The notes below the pieces were generated by a model. It was not told the DNA's origin. It was given only the letters and a program-made list of their open reading frames with translations, and did not search any database. Positions 43,127-51,868 of a stretch of DNA of 64,000 nucleotides are shown piece by piece; position 1 is the first letter of the stretch; each line of letters opens with the position of its first letter. Origin of the DNA: Halotalea alkalilenta (GTDB lineage Bacteria > Pseudomonadota > Gammaproteobacteria > Pseudomonadales > Halomonadaceae); the NCBI RefSeq assembly GCF_001648175.1, contig NZ_CP015243.1, forward strand, positions 1,054,001 to 1,118,000. Direction: 5' to 3'. A program made the translations under genes and the position numbers.

Positions 43127-44764
43127 TCAGGCTTCCCACCAGACGTGCTCGGGGAACGAATAGCCCATGAATCCACCGAGTGGGATCGAGCGCTCGTAGC
43201 CCTTGAGCCTGGTGTCGTAGCCGTCGATGTCGCTGATGAACACCGGGATGCCGATTCCCGCATGGTCATGGATCAGCGTCTGCATGTCGGCGTACATCTG
43301 CATGCGCTTGGCTTCGTCCGGCTCCTGGCGCGAGAGCACCAGCAGCTGGTCGAACTGCTCGTTCTGCCAGCCCGACTCGTTCCACGGCGCGCTCGATTGG
43401 AAGAACTGCGAGAGCAGGATGTTGGCGGTCGGCCGCGGGTTGATGTTGCCGAAGCCGAGCGGGTGCTTCATCCAATGGTTCGACCAGTAGCCGTCGGAGG
43501 GCACCCGGTTGACGGTCAGGTTGAGGCCTGCCTGCTGCGCGGACTGCTGGAGCAGCACCGCCATGTCCTCGGAGCCGTTGGCCGCAGGCGAAGCGACGAT
43601 CGGCAGCCTCGCACCCTGGACGCCCGCTTTGGCGAGCAGGGCGCGGGCGCGCTCCGGGTCGTACTCACGCTGCGGCAGGCCGTCGAAGTAGTAGCGATTG
43701 CTCTGGGCGATCGGCTGGTCGTTGGCGATCTCGGCGTAGTTGCGAAATACCGCACGCTTGATCTGCTCGCGGTCGAACAGGTACTTCATTGCCTCGACGA
43801 ATTCGGGCCGGCTGGTCGGCTCTTGGTCGACGCGCATCACCAGGTCGCTGTAGTTGCCCGAATTGCTCGCCTTGATCGCATGGGCGCCGGAGTTCTCCAC
43901 CCGCGATGCGGAGCGGCCGCTGACGTTGTTGACCAGCTGCACGTCGCCGGAGAGCAGCGCGTTGACCCGCGAGGATTCGTCGCCGATCCCGACCATTTCG
44001 ATCTCGTCGAGATAGGGGCGACCTTCCTTCCAGTAGTTTTCGTTGCGTACCGCCACCGAGCGCACGCCGGGATTGAACTCCTGGCAGCGGAACGGACCGG
44101 TGCCGATCCCCTTGGTGAAATCCGTGGTGCCGGCCTGCACGATCATCATGTGCGAGACCGCGAGGATCGAGGGCAGCTCGACGTTGGGCGAGCTCAGCAC
44201 GATCCGCACCTGGCGGTCACCTACTGCCTCCACTGTGGAGATCTGCTCGGCCAGCGACATCACCTTGGAGCCGGTATTCGGGTCCTTGTGGCGGCCGAGC
44301 GAGAAGATCACGTCCGCGGGCTCGAGCGACTTGCCGTCGTGGAAGGTGACCCCTGAGCGCAGGGTGAACAGCCAGGTCGTGCCGCCGTCGGTGGTTTCGA
44401 AGTGCTCGGCCAGCGCAGGCTGGGGAGTGAGCGTTTCATCGAACACGGTCAGGCCATTGTAGAACGTCGCATGGCGGACATAGTCGATCGCGGTCGCGCC
44501 CAGGGCGGGGTCGAGGGTATCCGAGGTCGAGGCCGAGTGGGCGGCCACCCGGATGCGGCCGCCGCGGGTGGGCGTGCCCGCGGGTTCGGCGGCATAGCCG
44601 ACGCCGCTGCCGAACATCGAGCCCGCACTGGCGGCGAACAGGCCAGCGGCACCTAGGGCCTTCAATGCGTCGCGCCGTGACAGGCCACGGTGCATCGCTT
44701 CGAACAGCCGAGTGCTTTGTTCTGGGCCGATCAGCCCGGGAATGGAGTTCTTGTGGTCGGTCAT
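43127..44764 (-). CDS. family-5 extracellular solute-binding protein (Tat signal)
   Basis: Substrate-binding protein of 545 aa, SBP family 5. A twin-arginine signal is visible (GLSRRDALKALGAAGLF, RR 30-31) rather than a Sec or lipoprotein signal, so it is exported folded. Mature features include LDPALGATAIDYVRHATFYNGL, ALAEHFETTDGGTTWLFTLR and GVTFHDGKSLEPADVIFSL. Family members bind peptides, nickel, opines or polyamine conjugates; the surrounding oxidases argue for an amine- or gamma-glutamyl-containing ligand. GGAG lies 7 nt before the ATG. Confidence 0.92.
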   Translation of the reverse strand: MTDHKNSIPGLIGPEQSTRLFEAMHRGLSRRDALKALGAAGLFAASAGSMFGSGVGYAAEPAGTPTRGGRIRVAAHSASTSDTLDPALGATAIDYVRHATFYNGLTVFDETLTPQPALAEHFETTDGGTTWLFTLRSGVTFHDGKSLEPADVIFSLGRHKDPNTGSKVMSLAEQISTVEAVGDRQVRIVLSSPNVELPSILAVSHMMIVQAGTTDFTKGIGTGPFRCQEFNPGVRSVAVRNENYWKEGRPYLDEIEMVGIGDESSRVNALLSGDVQLVNNVSGRSASRVENSGAHAIKASNSGNYSDLVMRVDQEPTSRPEFVEAMKYLFDREQIKRAVFRNYAEIANDQPIAQSNRYYFDGLPQREYDPERARALLAKAGVQGARLPIVASPAANGSEDMAVLLQQSAQQAGLNLTVNRVPSDGYWSNHWMKHPLGFGNINPRPTANILLSQFFQSSAPWNESGWQNEQFDQLLVLSRQEPDEAKRMQMYADMQTLIHDHAGIGIPVFISDIDGYDTRLKGYERSIPLGGFMGYSFPEHVWWEA

Positions 44765-44833
44765 TCGGCTTCTCCGTAGTGCGTTGGGATTTTTGTAGTG
44801 CCAGGAGGCAGCTTCGTTGGCTTGGCGGTGTCG

Positions 44834-46108
44834 TTAGTGGAGGCGGTCCTGCAGTCGATACCAGGCGCCGACCAGCGGCAGGAACCAGGGCTCGCCGAAG
44901 TGGCCTGGAATCGCTGGCCAATCGAAATCCGCCCAGGGGTTGGCGTCGGAGGCGCCCAGCAGCGTGGCGGCCATTCTCTCGCCCATGTGCACCGACATCT
45001 GCACGCCGTGGCCGCTGTAGCCCATCGAATGGTACAGGCCGTCGTGGCTGCCGGCGCGCGGCAGCCGGTCGCGGGTCATGTCGACCAGCCCGCCCCAGCA
45101 GTAGTCGAGCTTCACTCCCGCCAGTTCCGGAAAGGTCGCCTCGAGCCCGGCGCGCAGCAGCGCACCGCTCTTGGCATCCGAGTGGAGATTGGACATGGCG
45201 AAGCGGGCTCTGCCACCGAACAGCAGGCGGTCGTCCGGGGTGACCCGGAAATAGTGCCCGATGATCCGGCTGGTGACGTAGGCGCGCCGCTTCGGCAGCA
45301 GGCGATCCAGCCGCTCGCGATCGAGCGGTTCGGTGACCACGATGAAGCTGCCGACCGGCGCCATGCGGCGGCGATACCATTTGAGCGGGCCGACCTGAGA
45401 GGCGCCGGTACTGATCAGCACCTCGTTGGCTTCTATCTCTCCGCGCGTAGTGGTGATGCGCACGCCGCTTGCGCGGCGATCGATCGCGCTGACCGCCGCA
45501 TGCTCGAAGATGCTGGCCCCGTGGCGCGCCGCCGCAGTGGCCAGGCCGACACCGAAGCGACCCATATGCATCTGGCCGCCGTTGCGCTGCAGCAGGCCGC
45601 CGTGGAACAGCGGCGAGGCGACCTCCTCGCCGATCCGCGAGGCGGGGATCATCTCCACGTCGGGATCCACGTCCTGGCGAATCAGCTCGCAGGTGCGCGC
45701 GAGCTGCTCGTAATGCGCAGGCTTGGCCGCCAGCTTGAGCTTGCCGTGCCTGAGGAAGGCGCAGTCGATGCGCTCGTCGCGAATTACCCGCTCGACGCTC
45801 TCCACCGCATCGGCATAGGCCTGGTAGCAGCGCTGCGCGCGATCGCGGCCGAGCCGCTGGACCAGGGCGCCGTAGTCCTGGGCGACGCCGGTGTTGCACT
45901 GGCCGCCGTTGCGCCCCGAGGCCTCTCCGATGATCCGGCCGGCTTCGAGCAGCGCCACTGAGGCACCGGCGCGGGACAGCGCCCGTGCCGCGGAGAGCCC
46001 GGTGAAGCCGCCGCCGACCACCGCGACGTCGAAGCGGCCTTCGGGCGGCGCGCTCGCGGCGTGCTCGAAGGGTGGGGCGGTATCGAGCCAGTAGGAGTCG
46101 AATTTCAC
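44834..46108 (-). CDS. FAD-dependent amine/amino-acid oxidase (PuuB/DAO family)
   Basis: DAO-fold flavoprotein of 424 aa similar to gamma-glutamylputrescine oxidase. FAD-binding VAVVGGGFTGLSAARALSR at residue about 28, GEASGRNGGQCNTG covalent-flavin-type segment near 62, and C-terminal YSMGYSGHGVQMSVHMGE. It should oxidise a primary or secondary amine to an imine that hydrolyses to an aldehyde, making hydrogen peroxide. The start is GTG at 46108 with GGGGAG 8 nt upstream. It lies 23 nt after the HAD gene and 69 nt before the binding-protein gene. Confidence 0.9.
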   Translation of the reverse strand: MKFDSYWLDTAPPFEHAASAPPEGRFDVAVVGGGFTGLSAARALSRAGASVALLEAGRIIGEASGRNGGQCNTGVAQDYGALVQRLGRDRAQRCYQAYADAVESVERVIRDERIDCAFLRHGKLKLAAKPAHYEQLARTCELIRQDVDPDVEMIPASRIGEEVASPLFHGGLLQRNGGQMHMGRFGVGLATAAARHGASIFEHAAVSAIDRRASGVRITTTRGEIEANEVLISTGASQVGPLKWYRRRMAPVGSFIVVTEPLDRERLDRLLPKRRAYVTSRIIGHYFRVTPDDRLLFGGRARFAMSNLHSDAKSGALLRAGLEATFPELAGVKLDYCWGGLVDMTRDRLPRAGSHDGLYHSMGYSGHGVQMSVHMGERMAATLLGASDANPWADFDWPAIPGHFGEPWFLPLVGAWYRLQDRLH

Positions 46109-46131
46109 CGTTGAAGCTCCCCGGAAATGGA

Positions 46132-46806
46132 TCAGAGGCCCACCAGCGCAGGCAGACCGCGGATGTCGGCGATCTCGGTGGCACCGTAGCCGGGCGCATA
46201 GGGTTCATGGTTGCGGGCGACGAAGGCCTTGTCCTTGATCCCCATGAAGTGCGCCGACATCAGGTCGTAGCGGAAGCTCGAGGAGACGTGGAGCAAGTCT
46301 TCCGGATTGCAGCCGAGGGTGTCGATCATCGCCTCGAAGGCCGCTAGCCGCGGCTTGTAGACCTTGAAGGTATCGGCGGTGAAGACCTTGTGGAAAGGCA
46401 CTTCGAGCTTGGCGACGTTGGACATGATCTGATCGTCGCAGGCGTTGGAGTAGATCACCAGCGGGATCTTGTCGGCGATTTTCGACAGGCCTTCGATTAC
46501 GTCGGGATGCGGGCCCCAGGTCGGTACCGCGTCGTAGTAGCGCTGGCCGTCGGCGTCGATGTAGTCGATGCCCCAGCGCTTGCAGGTGCGCTCGAGCGCG
46601 CCCTTGACCACCTCGACATAAGGCTTCCACGGGCCCAGCACCTCATCGAACCGATAGGCACCGAAATCGCGGACGAAGCGCTCCATCCGCGCCGGCTCCG
46701 GGATCCGTTCGGCGAAGATCTCACGCGTCATCGTCGCCATCTGGAAGTTGGTCAGCGTGCCGTAGCAGTCGAAGGTGATGAACTTCGGACGCATGATCTC
46801 GCTCAT
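46132..46806 (-). CDS. haloacid dehalogenase type II-like HAD protein
   Basis: HAD protein of 224 aa with the L-2-haloacid dehalogenase layout: nucleophile D13 in ITFDCYGTLTN, S120-N121 in VIYSNACDD, K151 in FKVYKPR, and motif IV VSSSFRYD (175-181), where the Asn of true dehalogenases is Ser. Dehalogenation is thus doubtful; a phosphatase or other hydrolase role on a pathway intermediate is as likely. The ATG at 46806 has AAGGA 11 nt away; upstream in-frame starts look unconserved. It sits between two FAD oxidase genes in the catabolic operon. Confidence 0.83.
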   Translation of the reverse strand: MSEIMRPKFITFDCYGTLTNFQMATMTREIFAERIPEPARMERFVRDFGAYRFDEVLGPWKPYVEVVKGALERTCKRWGIDYIDADGQRYYDAVPTWGPHPDVIEGLSKIADKIPLVIYSNACDDQIMSNVAKLEVPFHKVFTADTFKVYKPRLAAFEAMIDTLGCNPEDLLHVSSSFRYDLMSAHFMGIKDKAFVARNHEPYAPGYGATEIADIRGLPALVGL

Positions 46807-47027
46807 GGGGGTGTTGTTCCTTGTTGTATCGGGTGGTCGAGTGGTCATGGAGGTGGAAGGCCGAATCGCGCCCATGGCTCCATTACAGCATCGCGGCTTT
46901 GGAGCAGGACGCTGAAAGCGCGGCCGGTGCGGAACAAAAAGCTTTTTTCTCTGGCCGGGGCAGCAGGAGGTGCGGCTGGGACGAATGGCGATTCGCCGGC
47001 TCGCCGTCGCTCCCGCCGCCCGGTGGG

Positions 47028-48356
47028 TTACATCATCTTCGGCTGACGTATCTCGCTGCCATCGCTGAAACGCTCGAGCCTGAAGGCGGCGGGGTCGACG
47101 ATGGGAGTATCGGATACCGCCAGGTCGGCGATCAGCCTCCCCGCGCCCGGGCCGATGCCGAAGCCGTGGCCGCTGAAGCCCGAGGCGATGATGAATCCCG
47201 GCAGTTGATCCACCGGCGAGATCACCGGAATGATGTCCGGGGTGCTATCGATCAGCCCGCCCCAGGCTTGCTCCGCCTTGATCCCGGCCAGTGCCGGGTA
47301 TTCGCGTACCAGCGCGGTCAGCGCCTCCTCGACCATTTGCTGGTCCGGGCGAGGGTCGAGCACCCGATGACGCTCGAACGGTGAGACGGCATCGAATGCC
47401 CAGCTGCCGAGCGCCTCGGGGCCGGAGAAGAACGAGGTGCCGACGCGGTACTTGAGCCTCGCCAGGCGGCTTTTGAAGGCGGCCCGGAACTTGGGCGCGT
47501 GACGCAGCCCCTGCGGGGTCAGTTCGAATCGACCGCGGCCCGAGATCGAGAGCGAATAGGCGCCGTCGAGGCGCCTTCTCAAGGCGAACCCAGGAGTCGC
47601 CAACCCGCCGGAGATGACCTCCGCGGCGACGGTGGTCTTCAACGCGGTACCGGTCACGTTCAGATTCGGCAGGTCGATGCCGTGCCGCCGGCAGAAGCGT
47701 GAGCTCCAGGCGCCGCCGGCACAGATCACTTTCTGCGCCTTGATCAGGCCGCGTTCGGTCCAGACGCCGGTGACCCTGCCGGCGCTGATGTCCAGTCCGC
47801 GCACCGCGCAGTTTTGATGGACGAAGGCGCCGAGATCCCGCCCTGCCGCCGCGAGCGCAGGGCTTGCCAGCGATGGCTCGGCGCGCCCGTCGCTGGGCGA
47901 CCACAGCCCGCCCAGCCAATCGCTGGTGCTGCCGGGGGTGCGCTGCTTGGCCTCGCTGGAAGAAAGCATGTGGCTGACGAAGCCGTAGGCGCGGGCCTTG
48001 TCGATCCAGGCTTCCCAGGTCGCGAGCTCCGCGGCCTTGGTGCTGGCATAGACCAGCCCGGAGCGGCGAAAGCCGAGCTCGCGCCCGGTCTCTGCGCCGA
48101 GCTCTTCCCAGCGCCGAAGGCTGTAGATCGACAGCGGCAGCTCAGGGAAGTCGCGGTTCTGCTGCCGGCACCAGCCCCAGTTACGGCTCGACTGCTCCGC
48201 GCCGATCCGGCCCTTCTCCAAAAGCGCCACCGAGACGCCCTTGCGTGCCAGTTCATAGGCCGCCGCGGTCCCGACGATCCCACCGCCGATCACCACCACG
48301 TCGACGCTCTGCGCAAGTGCGACGCTGTCGCGAACGGCTTCTACATGGGCCCCCAT
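47028..48356 (-). CDS. FAD-dependent oxidoreductase (D-amino-acid oxidase fold)
   Basis: DAO-family flavoprotein of 442 aa. FAD motif VVVIGGGIVGTAAAYELARKG from residue 20, GAEQSSRNWGWCRQQNRD near 52, and C-terminal IIASGFSGHGFGIGPGAG. The SSRNWGWCRQQ motif differs from the GRNGG of the neighbouring PuuB-like enzyme, so the two oxidases likely act on different substrates or successive steps. AGGAG lies 7 nt before the ATG. It lies 73 bp after the aldehyde dehydrogenase gene and 221 bp before the HAD gene. Confidence 0.9.
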   Translation of the reverse strand: MGAHVEAVRDSVALAQSVDVVVIGGGIVGTAAAYELARKGVSVALLEKGRIGAEQSSRNWGWCRQQNRDFPELPLSIYSLRRWEELGAETGRELGFRRSGLVYASTKAAELATWEAWIDKARAYGFVSHMLSSSEAKQRTPGSTSDWLGGLWSPSDGRAEPSLASPALAAAGRDLGAFVHQNCAVRGLDISAGRVTGVWTERGLIKAQKVICAGGAWSSRFCRRHGIDLPNLNVTGTALKTTVAAEVISGGLATPGFALRRRLDGAYSLSISGRGRFELTPQGLRHAPKFRAAFKSRLARLKYRVGTSFFSGPEALGSWAFDAVSPFERHRVLDPRPDQQMVEEALTALVREYPALAGIKAEQAWGGLIDSTPDIIPVISPVDQLPGFIIASGFSGHGFGIGPGAGRLIADLAVSDTPIVDPAAFRLERFSDGSEIRQPKMM

Positions 48357-48429
48357 TTTTCCACTCCTGTTGTTCGGTTCTTGTGGTTAGGCTGTCAGCG
48401 ACGCATCCGCATGCGGGCGCCAATACGCG

Positions 48430-49908
48430 TTAGCTCGCGGCAATGTCGATCAGCACGCTTTTGTAGCGCAGATTGGCCAGGTAGGCCTCGCGGCCGAGGT
48501 CCTTGCCGATGCCCGAACGCTTGTAGCCGCCGGTCGGCAGGATGTAGTCATCGCTGCGCCCGTAGCGGTTGATCCACACCGTACCGGCCTCGATCCGGCG
48601 CACTGCGCGCAGCGCGCGGCCCAGATCGGCAGTGTGGACACCGGCGGCGAGGCCATAGGTCTCGTGCTCGGCGAGGGCGAAGGCTTCCTCCTCGTCGTCG
48701 AACGCCTGGATGCTCAGCACCGGGCCGAAAATCTCCTCGCGCACCGCTGGATTGCTGGCATCGTTCACCGCCAGCAGCGTCGGGCGATAGTAGTGGCCGC
48801 CCTCGATCGCGTCATAGACACCGCCACCGCTCAGGCACTCCGCGCCGGCGGCGCGGGCGCGCGTGACGATCTCGTCGATTCGTTCGAGCTGGCGGGCGGA
48901 GACGATCGGCGCGAGGGTGGTGCCGCTTTCCCAGGTGCGTCCGGGGCGCAGTGCGTCGAACAGCCGTCCGATCCGCTCGATCACCGGCTCGAGCAGCGCC
49001 CGCTCGACCAGCAGCCGCGAGCCGGCGACGCAGACCTGGCCTGCGTTGGCGGTGATCGACGCCGCCACGGTACGAATGGTGCGATCGAGATCCACCGCGT
49101 CGGCGAACACCAACTGTGGGCTCTTGCCGCCGAGCTCGAGCGTCGCGGCCTTCGGTCCCGACTGCGCGCAGGCCTGCATGATCGCGCTGCCGGTAGCGGT
49201 CGAGCCAGTGAAGGTCACCTTGCCGATCTTCGGGTGGCGACACAGCGCATCACCTGTGGCCGGGCCGTCGCCCTGGATGACGTTGAGGATGCCGGGCGGA
49301 ATGCCGGCCTCGACCGCGAGCTGCGCCAGTCTCACCGCCGAGAACGGCGTCAGTTCGGAGGGCTTGAGCACCACTGCGTTGCCGGCGGCGAGCGCGGGAC
49401 CGACTTTCCAGCAGGTCTGGCTGAGCGGGAAGTTCCACGGCACGATCGCGCCGATCACCCCGATCGGTTCGGCGACCTGCATGCCGAAGCTGTCGCGCGC
49501 GGTGGCGGCCACTTCGCCGCCGTGCTTGTCGGCGAACTCAGCGAAGAAGCGGATGCCCTCGGCGGTGTAGGGCACGTCCCAGCTGACCGCCTGGTCGATT
49601 GGCCGGGTCGAACCGAGCGCTTCGAGCGCTGCCAAGCGCTCGGTCTCGGCCTCGACCAGGTCCGCCCAACGGCGCATCGCCCGCGCGCGTTCGCGCGGCG
49701 GCCGGCTGGCCCAGTCGGAGCGCTTGAATGCGCGCCAGGCACTCTCTACCGCTTCGTCGACCAGCGTGGCATCGCCGAGCGGGAGCCCGGCGTAGACCGC
49801 GCCGTCGGAGGGCCGGGCGATATCCAGCACCGCAGGGGCGGGGCGCAGCCGGCCATCGATGAAGTGGGCGCTCGGGACCTGGATGTCGGCGGGGTCGAAA
49901 CTGGGCAT
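48430..49908 (-). CDS. aldehyde dehydrogenase (PuuC-like)
   Basis: NAD(P)+ aldehyde dehydrogenase of 492 aa. Catalytic C293 in NAGQVCVAGSR, E258 in TLELGGKSP and the cofactor segment IVPWNFPLSQTCWK. Overall it is like PuuC/betaine aldehyde dehydrogenase and would oxidise the aldehyde produced by the neighbouring oxidases, for example gamma-glutamyl-aminobutyraldehyde. The ATG at 49908 has a weak ribosome site; an in-frame ATG at 49947 would add 13 residues. First gene of the minus-strand catabolic run and divergent from a GNAT gene. Confidence 0.9.
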   Translation of the reverse strand: MPSFDPADIQVPSAHFIDGRLRPAPAVLDIARPSDGAVYAGLPLGDATLVDEAVESAWRAFKRSDWASRPPRERARAMRRWADLVEAETERLAALEALGSTRPIDQAVSWDVPYTAEGIRFFAEFADKHGGEVAATARDSFGMQVAEPIGVIGAIVPWNFPLSQTCWKVGPALAAGNAVVLKPSELTPFSAVRLAQLAVEAGIPPGILNVIQGDGPATGDALCRHPKIGKVTFTGSTATGSAIMQACAQSGPKAATLELGGKSPQLVFADAVDLDRTIRTVAASITANAGQVCVAGSRLLVERALLEPVIERIGRLFDALRPGRTWESGTTLAPIVSARQLERIDEIVTRARAAGAECLSGGGVYDAIEGGHYYRPTLLAVNDASNPAVREEIFGPVLSIQAFDDEEEAFALAEHETYGLAAGVHTADLGRALRAVRRIEAGTVWINRYGRSDDYILPTGGYKRSGIGKDLGREAYLANLRYKSVLIDIAAS

Positions 49909-50130
49909 GGAGAGGCTCGTTGGGTGACGGTGGTCGATGACTTCCATGCTAGGGAGTTTTTCCCGGCACAGGGTGCCGAGCTTGGTGCCGCCCAGCGCAA
50001 ATGATGCGTTCCTGGCGTGCGGTTTCATCCGAATCTGCCGAATTCGCGCGTCCTGGGCCTGGGCGGTGGCAAATGCCGGTGACGGATGCCTAGAGTAGGC
50101 GTCCTCCAGAACGACATGGAAATCGTCTAG

Positions 50131-50988
50131 ATGTCCTCGCCCGATGCTTGCTCCAGTCTCGCACTGCGCCCGCTCGCTGCCGCCGATCTCGACGCCGCCC
50201 ACCAACTCTCCCTGGCACTCGCCTGGCCGCACCGGCGCGAGGATTGGGCGCAGCTGCTGCGGGCGGGCGAGGGGCTTGCGCTGGTCGATGGCGAGCGGCT
50301 GATCGGCACCGCCTTTTGCCTCTCGCAGGGGCGCTGCGCGAGTGTCGGGCTGGTGATCGTCGCCGACGACCATCAAGGCCGTGGCCTGGGGCGCCGGCTG
50401 ATGCAGGAGGCGCTGGCACTCGCAGGTACGCGTACCGCGCTGCTGGTGGCCACCGAGGCCGGCGCGCCGCTGTATCGCAAGCTCGGCTTCGAGCGGGTCG
50501 GAGACGTTCACCAGCACCAGGGTGAGGCGCTTCCTCAGTCGAGCGCCTCGCTCGGTACCAATGGCCTGCGCCGGCTAGACGAGGCCGATCGCGGCGCGCT
50601 CGAGGAGCTCGCCGCAGCCGGCAGCGGCCATGGTCGCGTCCCCGTGCTGGGTGTCGCGCTCGACGCCGCCAACGCGGCTGTTGGCATCGAGCGCGACGGT
50701 CGATTGGTCGCCTTTGCCCTGCGGCGGCCCTTCGGCCGTGGCGAATCGATCGGGCCGATCTATGCTGAAAACCAGGGTCAGGCCGAGCGCCTGGTCGATG
50801 CGCTGCTCGAAGACGCAGCCCAGCGCTTCATGCGCTTGGACGCGATCGACGATGCCTTCGACCCCGACTGGCTGGCGGCGCGCGGGCTCGATCGGGTCGA
50901 CAGCCCGATCCGGATGGTGCGCGGCGAGGCCCCGAGTCCACGCGGCGCGACGCGGCAGTTCGGGATGATTACCCAGGCGATGGGGTAG
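50131..50988 (+). CDS. two-part GNAT N-acetyltransferase
   Basis: GNAT protein of 285 aa. The N-terminal acetyltransferase (about 10-130) has motif A VIVADDHQGRGLGRRLMQEA and ATEAGAPLYRKLGFERVG. The C-terminal half (about 150-280) resembles the second domain of YitH-type acetyltransferases, with VAFALRRPFGRGESIGPIYAEN. Substrate unknown; its place beside amine catabolism could mean an amine acceptor. The ribosome site is weak (GGAA). It is divergent from the aldehyde dehydrogenase across about 220 bp. Confidence 0.82.
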   Translation: MSSPDACSSLALRPLAAADLDAAHQLSLALAWPHRREDWAQLLRAGEGLALVDGERLIGTAFCLSQGRCASVGLVIVADDHQGRGLGRRLMQEALALAGTRTALLVATEAGAPLYRKLGFERVGDVHQHQGEALPQSSASLGTNGLRRLDEADRGALEELAAAGSGHGRVPVLGVALDAANAAVGIERDGRLVAFALRRPFGRGESIGPIYAENQGQAERLVDALLEDAAQRFMRLDAIDDAFDPDWLAARGLDRVDSPIRMVRGEAPSPRGATRQFGMITQAMG

Positions 50989-51098
50989 GGCATCGACGTC
51001 TCAGCGCCGCGGTGCACGTGCCGGTTGTGCTTGTCGTCAATCCGCTCCCGATGCGACGATGGAGCGAGTCATTGAGTCCTCGATGGAGGTCAGCGCAG

Positions 51099-51683
51099 AT
51101 GAACGCAGCGGCGGAAGAGAAAGACAAGGAAACCTCGACCAGCGCCAAGCTGCTCGAATTCATGATCAATGCTCGCAAGGTCTTCATCACCGGAGAGATC
51201 GATCAGAAGCTTGCCCGCGAGACGGTGCAGCAGCTCCACGCGCTGGACTACCTGAGCCACGAGCCGATCCAGGTGTTCATCAGCTCTCCCGGTGGGCACG
51301 TCGAGTCCGGCGACATGATCTTCGACGCGATTCGCTTCATCGAGTCGCCGGTGCTCACCATCGGTTCGGGTTGGGTTGCAAGCGCCGGCGCGCTGATCTT
51401 CGTCGCAGCGAAAAAGGAGAACCGCTACTCGTTGCCAAACACCCGCTTCCTGCTTCACCAGCCATCGGGCGGGTTTTCGGGCCAGTCGAGCGACATCGCG
51501 ATCTACTCCAAGGAGATCCTGCGAATGCGTGAACGGCTCAACCAGATCTTCGCCGAGGCGACCGGCCAGCCGATCGAGCGGATTCGCCAGGATACCGATC
51601 GCGACTTCTGGCTCTCGGCTTCCGAGGCGGTGGACTATGGCCTGGTGAGCAAAGTGGTCAGCTCCGCCCGCGAGCTGCATTGA
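51099..51683 (+). CDS. ClpP-like serine peptidase (second ClpP type)
   Basis: ClpP-fold peptidase of 194 aa, family S14. The triad is intact: S95 in SGWVASAGALI, H120 in FLLHQPSGG and D169 in TDRDFWLSASEAVDYGL. It differs from housekeeping ClpP in the N-terminus (no propeptide-like start; NAAAEEKDKET tail) and in the GSGW motif, and it has no clpX beside it, so it looks like the ClpP2 type of Pseudomonas. The ATG at 51099 has GGAGG 9 nt upstream; earlier in-frame codons are unconserved. Partner ATPase unknown. Confidence 0.88.
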   Translation: MNAAAEEKDKETSTSAKLLEFMINARKVFITGEIDQKLARETVQQLHALDYLSHEPIQVFISSPGGHVESGDMIFDAIRFIESPVLTIGSGWVASAGALIFVAAKKENRYSLPNTRFLLHQPSGGFSGQSSDIAIYSKEILRMRERLNQIFAEATGQPIERIRQDTDRDFWLSASEAVDYGLVSKVVSSARELH

Positions 51684-51868
51684 GCGTTGCGTTCGCGCCT
51701 CTTCCCGGCTGGAAGGGGCTCGAACGATCCTGCCGAAACCGCCCGCCAATAAAGCATTCCCTCTCGTCGCCGCGACGATTTCCAGCCGCCGTCGTTCGTC
51801 CTCGCTCGGCATACTGATGATGAAGCAAGCCATAACGAACAACTTCATCGGAGCTTTGCGAGGCGCAT

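Noticed and set aside
42017..44356. 779-codon open frame antisense to permease and binding-protein genes
   Set aside because: Another high-GC shadow rich in His, Arg, Asp and Gln; the minus strand carries complete recognised genes.
46132..46806. Calling this protein a true L-2-haloacid dehalogenase
   Set aside because: The conserved Asn of the SSN motif is Ser and the gene sits in an amine-catabolism operon with no haloacid context, so only the fold is claimed.
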